From Bradyrhizobium septentrionale (GTDB taxonomy: Bacteria > Pseudomonadota > Alphaproteobacteria > Rhizobiales > Xanthobacteraceae), in the NCBI RefSeq assembly GCF_011516645.4, contig NZ_CP088285.1, forward strand, positions 1,940,501 through 2,004,500: a stretch of 64,000 bases of DNA. Direction: 5' to 3'. Every line of letters starts with the position of its first letter. The first letter of the stretch is position 1. A program made the position numbers and the translations under genes. The notes under the pieces were generated by a model. That model did no database searches. It had not been told where the DNA came from and was given only the letters and a program-made list of their open reading frames with translations. This document shows positions 53,725-62,433 of the stretch, piece by piece.

Positions 53725-55515
53725 TGCAAATTTGACCCCTCGTATTGCCTCAGGAAGTAATGTTACCCGGGATGAAGGTCTACGAACTGCCCCAGACCGG
53801 TCTCGAGCCGCGGCCAACTCGGTGGAGAGGCTGTGGGCGGGGCGGAGTGCTCATCACACGCAGCGCCGTCCACAGCCTCGGGCCGTATTTCATCCACGGG
53901 CATGGATACGATGGCAGTCTCCGCCACCTTCCGCCGGAGGGACCGAAGCAGGCGCTGAACGATCGAATGCTGCTTGTCGCTGAACATCGAAGGATCGATC
54001 GTGGCGAGCCTGCCCACGATGGCCAGTGCAGTGAGCTGTGGCTCGACGGCGAGCCAGTTCTCGATGATCGCGAGATGGGGATCGAGCTTCGAGGGCATGC
54101 GAATACGCTTTTTGTATCGCCGTTTCGGCCGGCGGTGCGTGGCCCGCACTTCGGCGGTGTTTGCCGCCGTGCCGAGCGATCGGGCAAACGAGAGCGGATC
54201 AGCCGGCGTTACGGTGGGAACCTTCGCAAGACCGCGCTTGCCGATCCGTTCGCCGAGCTCTTCCTGCGCCGTGCGGATCGTGGCAAGCAATTGTATGGGA
54301 TCGAGAGTCCGATACGTCTGGCGCAGACGGCGCTTGACCGCTGATGGGAGTTTCGGGTGCCCCAGTGCACGTTCGTATGGTGTGGCAGGCGGATGATAGC
54401 GTTTGATGATCTTGGCACCCTCGCGGCGCTTCTCTTTGAGCTTGAATGACGGCTGGAAGAAGTTCACCAGCAGGCGCGCCGCCGCGTAGAGACGTGCCAT
54501 CACGCGGGCCGTCTCGACCCCGTCGAAGCGCCCGTATCCGACGAGCCGCCGGACCACCGCACCGTTCTTCTGCTCCACGAAAGCCTGATCGTTCTTTTTG
54601 TAGGCACGTGACCGCGTTACCTCGATCTTCTGTGCTCGGCACCATGGAACGACGACGTCGTTCATGAACGCGCTGTCGTTATCGAAGTCGGCGCCACAGA
54701 TCACCCACGGGAACAGGCCCTGTGCTCGCGTCATCGCTTCCACGACGAGGCTGCCATCGCGTGTCACCAGGGGCAGGCATTCCGTCCATCCTGTTGCGAT
54801 GTCCACCATGGTCAAAGTCTGGATAAACGAGCCGGCGACGCTGGTCCCACCGTGCGCGACCATGTCGATCTCGCAAAAGCCTGGCGGCGGGTTTGCCCTT
54901 TCATTGAAAGTGCGGATCGGCACCTCGCGTCGAATCGCCGAGTAGAATCCGACTCGCCGCCGGCGCCCCCCAGCAGCCGCAATTTTAACGTCGATCAACA
55001 TCCGATCGATCGTCGCCGCGCTCAGAGTTGTCAGCAGCGCACGCTCTGCGCTCGTTGGCTTCAGCCGGCCATGCCGCTCGAGTGCGGGCAACAGCACTGG
55101 GATCATCGATACGAGGCGCTTACCGCAGACGCGATCGGAGGCTTCCCACAGCGCGATCAGCGCGTCGCGCACGCTGGCGTATTTGCGTCGCCGACTTGTC
55201 GCTGGTTCGGTTGGGCTCGTTGCCCCTTCGTCCAGTGGTGGTCTGGGCCTGTCCCTTCCGGCAACCGACAGTGCTCGCACCGCGTGCTTGCGGTGCCAAC
55301 CCGTCGTTGCTGTCAACTCGTCAAGGATCCGTCCCTTCTCAACTCGTCCAGCCGCACGGTAGCGCCTCGCCACCACGGCCAACACCTCGCGCCTTGCGCC
55401 CATGCTGATCCCGCTCGCCATTGGCGCCACCGACCTGATTCGGTAACGCCGCCCCAGTCATCAGCGGAATTGTTCGGTAACATTTTCGATGAGGCAATGC
55501 GGGGTCAATTTTGGA
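53725..55515 (-). mobile_element. Integrase-core (ISNCY-type) insertion element
   Basis: Imperfect inverted ends: TGCAAATTTGACCCCTCG at 53725 and, in complement, TCCAAAATTGACCCCGC at 55515, each followed inward by ATTGCCTCA and, further in, ATGTTAC. A second end-like copy (CCTGCAATATTGCC in complement) lies just outside the right end near 55545, so the true right border may be a little further out. It truncates the MBL-fold gene. Confidence 0.7.
53763..55430 (-). CDS. Transposase with rve integrase core (ISNCY-type)
   Basis: Up to 555 residues; ATG at residue 5 or 10 (MGARREVLAVVARRYRAAG) may be the real start. N-terminal HTH-like region (GRILDELTATTGWHRKHAVR), then the DDE core: FCEIDMVAHGGTSVAG (Asp), ICGADFDNDSAFMND (Asp), KKNDQAFVEQKNGAVV (Glu). 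C-terminal beta-barrel-like and basic region. Intact. The IS family name is given with less certainty than the fold. Confidence 0.8.
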   Translation of the reverse strand: MAPMASGISMGARREVLAVVARRYRAAGRVEKGRILDELTATTGWHRKHAVRALSVAGRDRPRPPLDEGATSPTEPATSRRRKYASVRDALIALWEASDRVCGKRLVSMIPVLLPALERHGRLKPTSAERALLTTLSAATIDRMLIDVKIAAAGGRRRRVGFYSAIRREVPIRTFNERANPPPGFCEIDMVAHGGTSVAGSFIQTLTMVDIATGWTECLPLVTRDGSLVVEAMTRAQGLFPWVICGADFDNDSAFMNDVVVPWCRAQKIEVTRSRAYKKNDQAFVEQKNGAVVRRLVGYGRFDGVETARVMARLYAAARLLVNFFQPSFKLKEKRREGAKIIKRYHPPATPYERALGHPKLPSAVKRRLRQTYRTLDPIQLLATIRTAQEELGERIGKRGLAKVPTVTPADPLSFARSLGTAANTAEVRATHRRPKRRYKKRIRMPSKLDPHLAIIENWLAVEPQLTALAIVGRLATIDPSMFSDKQHSIVQRLLRSLRRKVAETAIVSMPVDEIRPEAVDGAACDEHSAPPTASPPSWPRLETGLGQFVDLHPG

Positions 55516-55825
55516 CGCCGATCCCCCGGCTTAGGGGGGCAATATTGCAGGCCGAATGACAGAGATCGGCGTCAAATCCGGCGATGTGGTCTTTATGTTC
55601 GTGGGTAACGACCAGAAGGTCGAGCTGCCGTTTCCCGGCGCCGGCGTCGGGCAGCTCCTTTTTGAGATGCTGCATAGCGGCCTTCAGAGCGGACACGGGC
55701 CCCCAAGTTCCACAATCGATCAGCATGTGGAAGTCGCCGCCGTCGCTTCGCGCCTTTGGGATCCTGCAGTAGATGCAGTCGCCGAGTTCGACGTTGTAGG
55801 CCCGTATCAGGAGCTCGTCTGCCAT
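55516..55825 (-). pseudogene. MBL-fold hydrolase, N-terminal stub
   Basis: From ATG 55825: ELLIRAYNVELGDCIYCRIP, HMLIDCGTWGPVSALKAAM, LDLLVVTHEHKDHIAGFD. The last is the HxHxDH zinc motif of metallo-beta-lactamase-fold proteins (ComEC-like class). The remaining ~250 residues are missing, cut by the integrase-core element. It overlaps the 3' part of the protease reading frame upstream. Compare the complete MBL-fold gene at 61324. Confidence 0.7.
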
Positions 55826-57635
55826 CGTCTCTCACCCAGTTCATCATTGGAATCGTCGTGAATGCCGAAGTGGGGGAAAGCTCGAACCGTAGGGCGCCAT
55901 CGACTTCGCGCGACGTGAATGGCGGTATCCTCGAACCCAGCAGACCCTTCGGGCCACCGATGGCGGTGCCGATGCTTCCGGTCTTCACTCTGGCGGCAAC
56001 GGAGTTCAGGAACGTGTCCCTACGCGCTTCGCCGAGCTGTCGTTCGCGCTCGTCGTCTCCGCTACGCTGTCCGCTTCCGGAGAAGGTAGTCCCGGGCTTC
56101 CGGGCCCATGCGAGCAGATTGCCCTCGTGATCGAAGGCGAGGGTACCCCCGCAAAGCAAGCTCGCGCTTTGACCTTCGAAGCGTCCGAAGCGGGCGCCCT
56201 TGAGCTCCACATCCTCGCGCCAGATGTATTGAAGGATTATCTGCTTTGGGAGGCGGCGTCCCTGACGGCTAAGCTTGTGCGAGACGTACAGGTCGGACAC
56301 GATGACGTCGACGTTTGGCGGGATGAACAAGCGGTCGCGGTTGTCGTCGAGGAACCGATAGGCCTCAGGGCGAGAAGAGGAGAAGTCGTCGACTTCGTGA
56401 AATACGTCGAGAAGGGGACGATTGAATACCTGACGAGGTTTTTCCAACTCTTCGACGTCGGCGTCATCCAAGATGTCTCTGGCCCGGAATACCTTGATCA
56501 TCAGACCGCGGTAGTCGTCGGGGTCCGCAGGATTTGCAATTTCCTCCATACGCAATACAGCCTTGGCATAGTCGTTGAACGTGACGTCTACTGGGGGGAG
56601 TAGATCCAGGGGCTGGATGGCCATCTGTTGCATGCGCTGAATCGTGTCCCAAAAGGCTTCCGAGATCGTGCGCTTCCGCTTGTCGATGTAATACTTGGAC
56701 AGCGCGATGATTATGTCGAACATGGCACCGGTGAGGACTTCGGACAGTAGGTGCGGACGTTGCTCGCCTTTGAGCTTGGAGAGCGTCTTGCAGTTCCGCG
56801 CCGTCCTGAGATAGTCCCGGCCATACGCAGCCTTTCCGAACTGCTCCGCGAGCCGGTTCAGGTCGTTGTCGGTGCCGAGATCGCCCTTCGATTCCTCCAC
56901 GAGGTAGTTGCGAAAGTCGTTATTGCGGAACGCGACCAGAATGGCGGTAAGGTCGCCGATGAATTCGTGGAAAGCTGCCGTTTCCGGGACGATCGCTTCG
57001 ACGAAGTAAGGTCTAACACCATCCAGCACGGCGTGGGCGAACTCGTGGTTTACGATATCGGAGGACAGGCAAGTGTATATTCTCTCCGGGCCGTCGTCGA
57101 AATAATAGAACTGAAGAGATTTGCTCTGCCGGTCGTAGAAGGCGTTTCTGCCGTTTCCGGCATGAGGAACGACAATCAAGCGGTTGCCCTCGAACCCCCA
57201 GGCTATCCTTCTGCCGAGGCCGAAACCTCCCTCGAAGAAGTCCAAAGCTCGCTGGAGAACCGCCCAAACGTGCACTTGATGCGCTTGCAGCGAATCCGCT
57301 TGGGTCGAAATGTCGATCTTTGCCTTGTTCGCATCGACGAACTGCTTGGCATCCTCTTGCCACTTCGCAGGCGGTGCCAGATCACCCGTGTCGCCGTCGT
57401 ACTCGACGACCGCAAACCTTGCGCTCGTCGGTCCATCGTCGATACCAGGCTCCCAAGTTATAGAGGCCGCATCGAACTCGGGAAGATCCGGACGTTTCTT
57501 CGCGAACGCAGGATCTTGGAAATAGACATCGAAAGTTATCTTAAGTCCCAACTCCTCTTGGGTTTTTGCGCTCAAATACTTGCGCGCTCCATAGAGGTTC
57601 ATGAGAGATGCTTTGGTGACCGTCTTTTTTGCCAT
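55593..57635 (-). CDS. M4 (thermolysin)-like zinc protease
   Basis: Start ATG 57635 (GAGGAGA 5 bp before), up to 680 residues. Zinc site: DIVNHEFAHAVLDGV near residue 195 (HExxH) and FHEFIGDLTAILVAF near 222, the E-x3-D helix of gluzincins. No signal peptide, so it is probably cytoplasmic or exported otherwise. Genuine sequence seems to end near 55840 (TTIPMMNWV); the ~75 codons beyond are an out-of-frame read of the MBL gene, so the original stop may be lost. The coupling of protease and MBL-fold hydrolase suggests a conflict-type operon; this is inference. Confidence 0.65.
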   Translation of the reverse strand: MAKKTVTKASLMNLYGARKYLSAKTQEELGLKITFDVYFQDPAFAKKRPDLPEFDAASITWEPGIDDGPTSARFAVVEYDGDTGDLAPPAKWQEDAKQFVDANKAKIDISTQADSLQAHQVHVWAVLQRALDFFEGGFGLGRRIAWGFEGNRLIVVPHAGNGRNAFYDRQSKSLQFYYFDDGPERIYTCLSSDIVNHEFAHAVLDGVRPYFVEAIVPETAAFHEFIGDLTAILVAFRNNDFRNYLVEESKGDLGTDNDLNRLAEQFGKAAYGRDYLRTARNCKTLSKLKGEQRPHLLSEVLTGAMFDIIIALSKYYIDKRKRTISEAFWDTIQRMQQMAIQPLDLLPPVDVTFNDYAKAVLRMEEIANPADPDDYRGLMIKVFRARDILDDADVEELEKPRQVFNRPLLDVFHEVDDFSSSRPEAYRFLDDNRDRLFIPPNVDVIVSDLYVSHKLSRQGRRLPKQIILQYIWREDVELKGARFGRFEGQSASLLCGGTLAFDHEGNLLAWARKPGTTFSGSGQRSGDDERERQLGEARRDTFLNSVAARVKTGSIGTAIGGPKGLLGSRIPPFTSREVDGALRFELSPTSAFTTIPMMNWVRDDGRRAPDTGLQRRTRRLHLLQDPKGAKRRRRLPHADRLWNLGARVRSEGRYAASQKGAARRRRRETAARPSGRYPRT

Positions 57636-57722
57636 CGAGGTCTCCTCTTGATCATTCAAGGTACTTCGAGGATGACGTCATGGGGGTTAGATGTAGCAAG
57701 ACATCGTCCTTCACAACCTTGT

Positions 57723-58520
57723 TCATTTACCGTCAGGGCTACAGGCGTGCGCGTTTCCCGAGGAGATGCCAACGTCGAAAAGAGCCGGGGCGATGGCCTT
57801 CCCGTCGAACAGCACGCCGATCTGGTTGGCGAGCCCGACCTTGGCGTCCTGATCGCGGCGCTTCTTATTGATCGCTCGAACGATATTCCATTCGTCATGT
57901 GATCCGTAGCTGAACGAGACGGAGGCCTTCAGGCCGTAGTAGTTCCGGAATAGAGCCTTATCGATCTTGGCAAGGTCCCGATCGGTCTTGATCCGTCTAT
58001 CGTAGTACCTGGCGATCTTCATCATGTCGCCTTGCCCACGTAGCGAGAAGAAGCTCGAAAAATCTGATGGGCCGGCGAAATAGACGAAGTCCCAGTCCTT
58101 GCCAAAGCCGTCGTCGCCTTGCAGAACTCTGGTCCACATCAGCATGTATTCACCGCCGCGCGCTTCATCGGGCAGGGAGTATTCTTTCGCGCCCGGATCG
58201 AGAATCCAGACATCTTCCGTTCCGAAGCGGCGTTCGATCCGTTTCTTGTTTTGGTCGGCGATTTCGGCGTTCAGGGCTATGTAGCTTCCGTTTAGCGTCG
58301 AAAGCGGGATGCTGAGATACCCGACGGCTTTGCCAAGCGATTTCTGAGCCGAGATCGCTTTTCGAATTCTTTCGACGTTCGTCTGGATCGCGTCCTGAAG
58401 ACTATCTTTCACGCAGTAACAGAAGTCGTCTGCGGCGCAGGAGGTCACGGAGGCGCTGCGCGCCGTAGTTCCCAGAGCAAGTGATATCATAGCTACCGTG
58501 ATCGTCAGCGCCGCTCGCAT
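57723..58520 (-). CDS. Secreted protein of unknown function
   Basis: 265 residues from ATG 58520 (GAGGAGGA 7 bp before); longer starts lack a ribosome site. Signal peptide MRAALTITVAMISLALGTTA. The mature part begins with Cys-rich TSCAADDFCYCVKDSL, then helices (DAIQTNVERIRKAISAQKSL) and a mixed region with aromatic clusters (DWDFVYFAGPSDFSSFF, RNYYGLKASVSFSYGSHDEW). Fourteen bp after the S1/P1 nuclease gene, same strand, so probably one operon and one compartment. Not recognised. Confidence 0.6.
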   Translation of the reverse strand: MRAALTITVAMISLALGTTARSASVTSCAADDFCYCVKDSLQDAIQTNVERIRKAISAQKSLGKAVGYLSIPLSTLNGSYIALNAEIADQNKKRIERRFGTEDVWILDPGAKEYSLPDEARGGEYMLMWTRVLQGDDGFGKDWDFVYFAGPSDFSSFFSLRGQGDMMKIARYYDRRIKTDRDLAKIDKALFRNYYGLKASVSFSYGSHDEWNIVRAINKKRRDQDAKVGLANQIGVLFDGKAIAPALFDVGISSGNAHACSPDGK

Positions 58521-58534
58521 GAGAGGTTCCTCCT

Positions 58535-59455
58535 CTATTGCAACGCGTCGTTCAACAGCTTGGCCAATCGAGCGCCTGCGATGGAAGCCCGCTCGTTCGC
58601 CAACGTCTTTGCCTTGCGACGATACGTGTCGCTGATTGTGAACGGTCCGTCCCCGATACCGATCGGCGACTGGTATACGTTGCTCTTTGCCAGCTCGAAG
58701 CTTTCGACTATCCATGAGCGAACGTCTTGATTGGTGGCCGCCCCATCCGGCGCATCATCCAGCTTCCTGGCGGCATTGATGGCCGCCCGCGTGCTTGTAC
58801 CCGTTCCAAAGAGATTGTCCCAGAACGCGTGCAACTCGTTCCTGCATGGACTTTCGCATAGCTTGACGCTGTTTCCGCCTCGGTCGCCGTCAGGCAGATC
58901 ATGTGTGAAGCGTGACGTGGCATGTAGCGGCTGATGAACGTCGCCCACGAGGTGCAGCAGCCATACCAGATCGTACGACTTCACATCGTCCGGCGTGTCA
59001 TGTGACGCAAGCGCATCACGAAATGCGATGATCTGCGTTTCAGCATTGGGGACGGGGCTATCGTGAGTAGGAGTGCCGTCTGGAGAGAATGGAATGTCCT
59101 TGTAGTGCCAATAGCGGTGCATCAGTTTGTCCTGGTATCCGATATTGCGGGCGGAATCTGGTCCTGACGGCGTCTCACCATCGTTCGTGTAATCATGGTC
59201 CCGTTTGATGTCGTCCGGCCAGCCGGCTGCGCGGGTAAAGGCCGCCTTGCTCTTTTCCCTGCTCGAGAACCCTTCGACCCAGTCGTCGTAGGCCGGGTTC
59301 AGACGGAGAAGCTGACTGACCTTGGCCTTGGTCGCGGGCTTCAGTTGATCCCACGCGACGGCGGCTATCTCCATGTGGCCCCTGAGGTTCCAGGCATGAG
59401 CCTCGCCGGCGAAGACAAGACAGATTACGAATGGGAGTAATGCGTTGACCTTCAT
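58535..59455 (-). CDS. S1/P1-type zinc nuclease, secreted
   Basis: 306 residues. Signal peptide ends ...GEAHA and the mature protein starts with W-N-L-R-G-H, the N-terminal Trp being a zinc ligand in this family. Further ligands: YWHYKDIPF (His), LVWLLHLVGDVHQPLHA (Asp/His cluster) and GGNSVKL, LHAFWDNLF. Cleaves single-stranded DNA/RNA and 3'-nucleotides in the periplasm or outside. Complete. Next to another secreted protein, it may serve phosphate or nucleotide scavenging. Confidence 0.85.
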   Translation of the reverse strand: MKVNALLPFVICLVFAGEAHAWNLRGHMEIAAVAWDQLKPATKAKVSQLLRLNPAYDDWVEGFSSREKSKAAFTRAAGWPDDIKRDHDYTNDGETPSGPDSARNIGYQDKLMHRYWHYKDIPFSPDGTPTHDSPVPNAETQIIAFRDALASHDTPDDVKSYDLVWLLHLVGDVHQPLHATSRFTHDLPDGDRGGNSVKLCESPCRNELHAFWDNLFGTGTSTRAAINAARKLDDAPDGAATNQDVRSWIVESFELAKSNVYQSPIGIGDGPFTISDTYRRKAKTLANERASIAGARLAKLLNDALQ

Positions 59456-59595
59456 GGTTGGCCTCGAAATGATCTATCCCAATGGTGACAAGTGAAAGGA
59501 CCTAACTCGATACTATCCAGTCAAAGTTGCAATAAGGCATATATTCGCCTAACCACGCGAAAATACAATCGGAATTTCCGTCGTTGGAGGCCCTC

Positions 59596-60615
59596 ATGCC
59601 CGTTCGCTTGAGTTTGTTGTTCAAGGAGCCGAGCATCGTTCTGCCGGTTGCGCTTCTCCTGGTTCTCTTTGTCCAAGCGCCTGCCGCCGCACGTCATGTA
59701 TGGCCGGTTCACGGAACGCTGGAGGGCAAAAACGGTAAGCGTTCGAAGGACGTAAGCGGGATCGCATGTACGGCGCAACAGGGCTTCCCTCGCTGCTGCC
59801 TCGTCATCGACGACAATTTGCAGGCAGCGCAATTTGTCGAGGTTAATGACGGAGAGATTCAGGTGGGCGACATGATGTCGCTCATCGATGACCGCTTCAA
59901 AGGTGAGCCGCTCGAATTGGACGGCGAGGGCGTGGCCTACGCGGACGGGTTTTTCTACGTGATCGGATCCCACGGTCATCCTCGGGACCGCGAACATGAG
60001 CTTGGAAAGAGGGAAATCGCGGCGCGGATCAGGGCGAGCAGTCAGGTCGTCCGCTTCAGGACGGACGGCAAAAAGGCAACGTCTCCCGTTGAACGCACGA
60101 GCCGACTTCGCGAAATCATCATGTCGCAGCCGGAGCTGGAAGCATATCGCGATAGGCGACTAGAGGAGAATGGACTGACGATCGAAGGCATCGTGATCCG
60201 GAATGGTCGTCTATTCGCGGGCTTTCGGGGACCTTCTTTCAACGCGGGCCGCGCAGCGGTTCTCTCGGTTTCGGTCGATGGTCTATTCGGCGAAGCCCCT
60301 CCTGATGCCCGCCTCTGGAAGATTCCCCTCGGCGATGGGACGGGTATTCGCGACCTGGCAGCTTTTCAAAGCGGTATTTTGGTTCTCGCGGGGCCGACGT
60401 CGAGCGAACGAGGAACCTATTCGATCTACTGGTGGGACGGTGAGAGCGAGAACGTGAGACTACTGAAGGAGCTGTCGGGTATCGTCGGAAAGAACGGTAA
60501 GCGCAAAGCAGAGGCGCTACTTCCGCTGGAGGAGCGAGCGGCGGGCTTGCGGATATTGCTGCTCTTTGACGGAAAGAAGGAAGGGGCCGGTCGAAGTCAG
60601 TGTGCCAACCCCTAG
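59596..60615 (+). CDS. DUF3616 protein, secreted
   Basis: 339 residues from ATG 59596 (GGAGG 5 bp before). Signal peptide with SIVLPVALLLVLFVQAPAAA. Mature part: HGTLEGKNGKRSKDVSGIAC near the start, ELDGEGVAYADGFFYVIGSH, LTIEGIVIRNGRLFAGFRGP, and the end GLRILLLFDG. These spaced repeats of beta blades are the DUF3616 beta-propeller pattern. Function unknown, probably extracytoplasmic. Divergent from the S1/P1 nuclease with a shared 140-bp promoter region. Confidence 0.75.
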   Translation: MPVRLSLLFKEPSIVLPVALLLVLFVQAPAAARHVWPVHGTLEGKNGKRSKDVSGIACTAQQGFPRCCLVIDDNLQAAQFVEVNDGEIQVGDMMSLIDDRFKGEPLELDGEGVAYADGFFYVIGSHGHPRDREHELGKREIAARIRASSQVVRFRTDGKKATSPVERTSRLREIIMSQPELEAYRDRRLEENGLTIEGIVIRNGRLFAGFRGPSFNAGRAAVLSVSVDGLFGEAPPDARLWKIPLGDGTGIRDLAAFQSGILVLAGPTSSERGTYSIYWWDGESENVRLLKELSGIVGKNGKRKAEALLPLEERAAGLRILLLFDGKKEGAGRSQCANP

Positions 60616-60901
60616 CAACCGGTAATGGGCTGAGCAGGCGAAAGCTCGCGAGTTGGCCGCAAAGTGCGCAGTGTGTTGATACATCGCGCACCTTCAGTAC
60701 GTCTTTGATCATACGCAGCGACATTAGGACTTCCGTTACCTTCGGCCAGGAGTGACAGTGTGCGGAGCAAAGCGCATCCGCAGCAGCGCACGCGCAAACG
60801 TCCAAGGCTTGTGTTGAGCTACAAGCTCCTAAGAGAGAAAAGGTTAGGCCGCATTGGAGATGAGTTAGACTTATCAGCTCCGCCTTAGCCCTTTAAACGA
60901 G
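60616..60901. other. Short gene-free stretch
   Basis: Between the convergent DUF3616 gene and the exonuclease remnant. Only a lone half-site CTTATCAG at 60870-60877 without a partner arm; nothing else seen. Confidence 0.35.
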
Positions 60902-61326
60902 CTAGCTAGCGCGCAATAGCCCTTCAAAAGTTATGTCTCGATATTTCACATCCGCTTCCGCTGAGATACCGTCGTCGCTTCGAGCCCGATATCGTAGATC
61001 GCGCGCGCACAACGTTCCGAGTCTATACGATTTGTGCCCGGGATAACGGCGCCGTATTTCCACGCAAGTGCACGGCTTCGGAAAGCGGAAGCGCCGTTCG
61101 TGCCGTTCGTGCTCGTACGACAGGAAGCCGTAGTCGAAGTTCACGTTGTGGGCGACGAAGATGCCGTCGCCTATGAATGCCATGAAGCTTTCCGCGATCT
61201 CGTGGAACAGGGGCGCTTCCCGAACCATCTGGTTGGTGATGCCGGTCAGCTCGACGATCTTCGCGGGGATCGGCCGCTGCGGATTGACAAGAGATTGCCA
61301 CTCGTCGACCACCTGATGGTTACCTA
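60902..61326 (-). pseudogene. DnaQ-type 3'-5' exonuclease, N-terminally truncated
   Basis: WQSLVNPQRPIPAKIVELTG, ITNQMVREAPLFHEIAESF and IFVAHNVNFDYGFLSYEHER are the Exo II region of DEDDh exonucleases, followed by a weakened C-terminus. The first motif (DxE) and ~30 N-terminal residues are missing; the frame upstream is only antisense-phase overlap with the MBL-fold gene. A remnant. Confidence 0.65.
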
Positions 61327-62433
61327 ACCTGCCTCCAACAAGTCTATCGACGCCCCGGCGGAATTGTTCGTTGGAAAGACGCAATCGTAGTTCCAGCGCT
61401 TCTTGAGATTTTCATCATCCCAGATCTCCGTATTCTCTTGACGGAAATTAAACACGAGGGTCTTCGGTCGATGCTGATCGGCCACCAGAATGCGAGCAAT
61501 CGCTTCGGGATCCGGATGGTCGTGACGCGTACCGTCCGTCGAGAACGCAAAGCATGTGCAATCGATCAGCTTCAAGAGCGTAGGTGACGTGTTCGCTTTG
61601 CTGCCATGATGGGACACTTTAAGACAGTCGAGCCTTAAAGGAGCAGCCTCGCTTGCGCTTCGCGCGCGCAACGCCCTCTCTATGACGCCAGGGTGCGCGT
61701 CGCCCGCAAGAAGAATTCGCTTGCCCGACGCCTCGGCGAGAAACGCGATGCTGGCGCCATTTGGCTTAGTCGTGTCCTCCTTGAAGGGTAGTCGAGCTAG
61801 CGCTTCCACATTCATCGTGGAAAGGTTGACGCGTCCAGCGGCCAGAGACTCCTCAACTTCGTCCGGATCAGTCGTGCGAAGACCGGCCTTTTTCAGTTCG
61901 GCCTCCCATGTCGGTAAGAGCAGAGCGAGCTTTCGATCATCGGGTGACAACAATTTTAGCGACAAGCCACCATCGAACGGAATTGATGCCTTTGCTTCGG
62001 GGCTGTCAGTCGAGACGATCCCCGAGCTAAAGGCTGCATTCCAACGCCACTTGCTGTTGATAATGCCGACCGTTATCTTCTCGGCCTGTTTCGCTCCTAA
62101 GGTTTCTCTCTCCGATGAAGGCAAACGATCGTTTGCCGCCTCAAGCTGTTGATATCCGTTGAACCATACTTGATTGGCGGAAAATGGGAGCGGGCGTTCC
62201 CTAAAAAGCGGAACAGCACCCTCAATATGGTCCGCGTCGATATGGGTGAGGACGACGAGATCAAATTCCCGAACTCGCCGAAGCAGGGGCGCTAACCTCC
62301 GATAGTCTTTGGTGCGCCCGAAATCGATGAGGGCGTGGCGCAGGTCCGTTGACTTCCCCCAACTGAGCAAAAGCGCATCACCGTCAGAGGCGGGATGCAT
62401 GGTCAGCCGGAAAATGGGTGAGGCAGATTTCAT
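61324..62433 (-). CDS. MBL-fold hydrolase (ComEC-like)
   Basis: 369 residues from ATG 62433, which overlaps the upstream stop (TGATG). FRLTMHPASDGDALLLSWG at the start, FDLVVLTHIDADHIEGAVPL (HxDxDH zinc motif, first His present), then KRILLAGDAH and CLKVSHHGSKANTSPTLLK (the His of the second metal set), ending in ASIDLLEAG. These stand-alone ComEC-like MBL proteins occur in bacterial conflict operons, often with caspase-like or protease genes. Substrate not known; nucleic acid or cyclic nucleotide is possible. Complete. Confidence 0.75.
   Translation of the reverse strand: MKSASPIFRLTMHPASDGDALLLSWGKSTDLRHALIDFGRTKDYRRLAPLLRRVREFDLVVLTHIDADHIEGAVPLFRERPLPFSANQVWFNGYQQLEAANDRLPSSERETLGAKQAEKITVGIINSKWRWNAAFSSGIVSTDSPEAKASIPFDGGLSLKLLSPDDRKLALLLPTWEAELKKAGLRTTDPDEVEESLAAGRVNLSTMNVEALARLPFKEDTTKPNGASIAFLAEASGKRILLAGDAHPGVIERALRARSASEAAPLRLDCLKVSHHGSKANTSPTLLKLIDCTCFAFSTDGTRHDHPDPEAIARILVADQHRPKTLVFNFRQENTEIWDDENLKKRWNYDCVFPTNNSAGASIDLLEAG

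Noticed and set aside
56751..57902. Plus-strand frame of 383 codons
   Set aside because: Antisense to the M4-like protease, whose motifs and ribosome site are clear.
60847..60878. Possible seventh palindromic site (CTTATCAG at 60870)
   Set aside because: Only one half is present; no ACTGATAAG-like arm 14 bp away.
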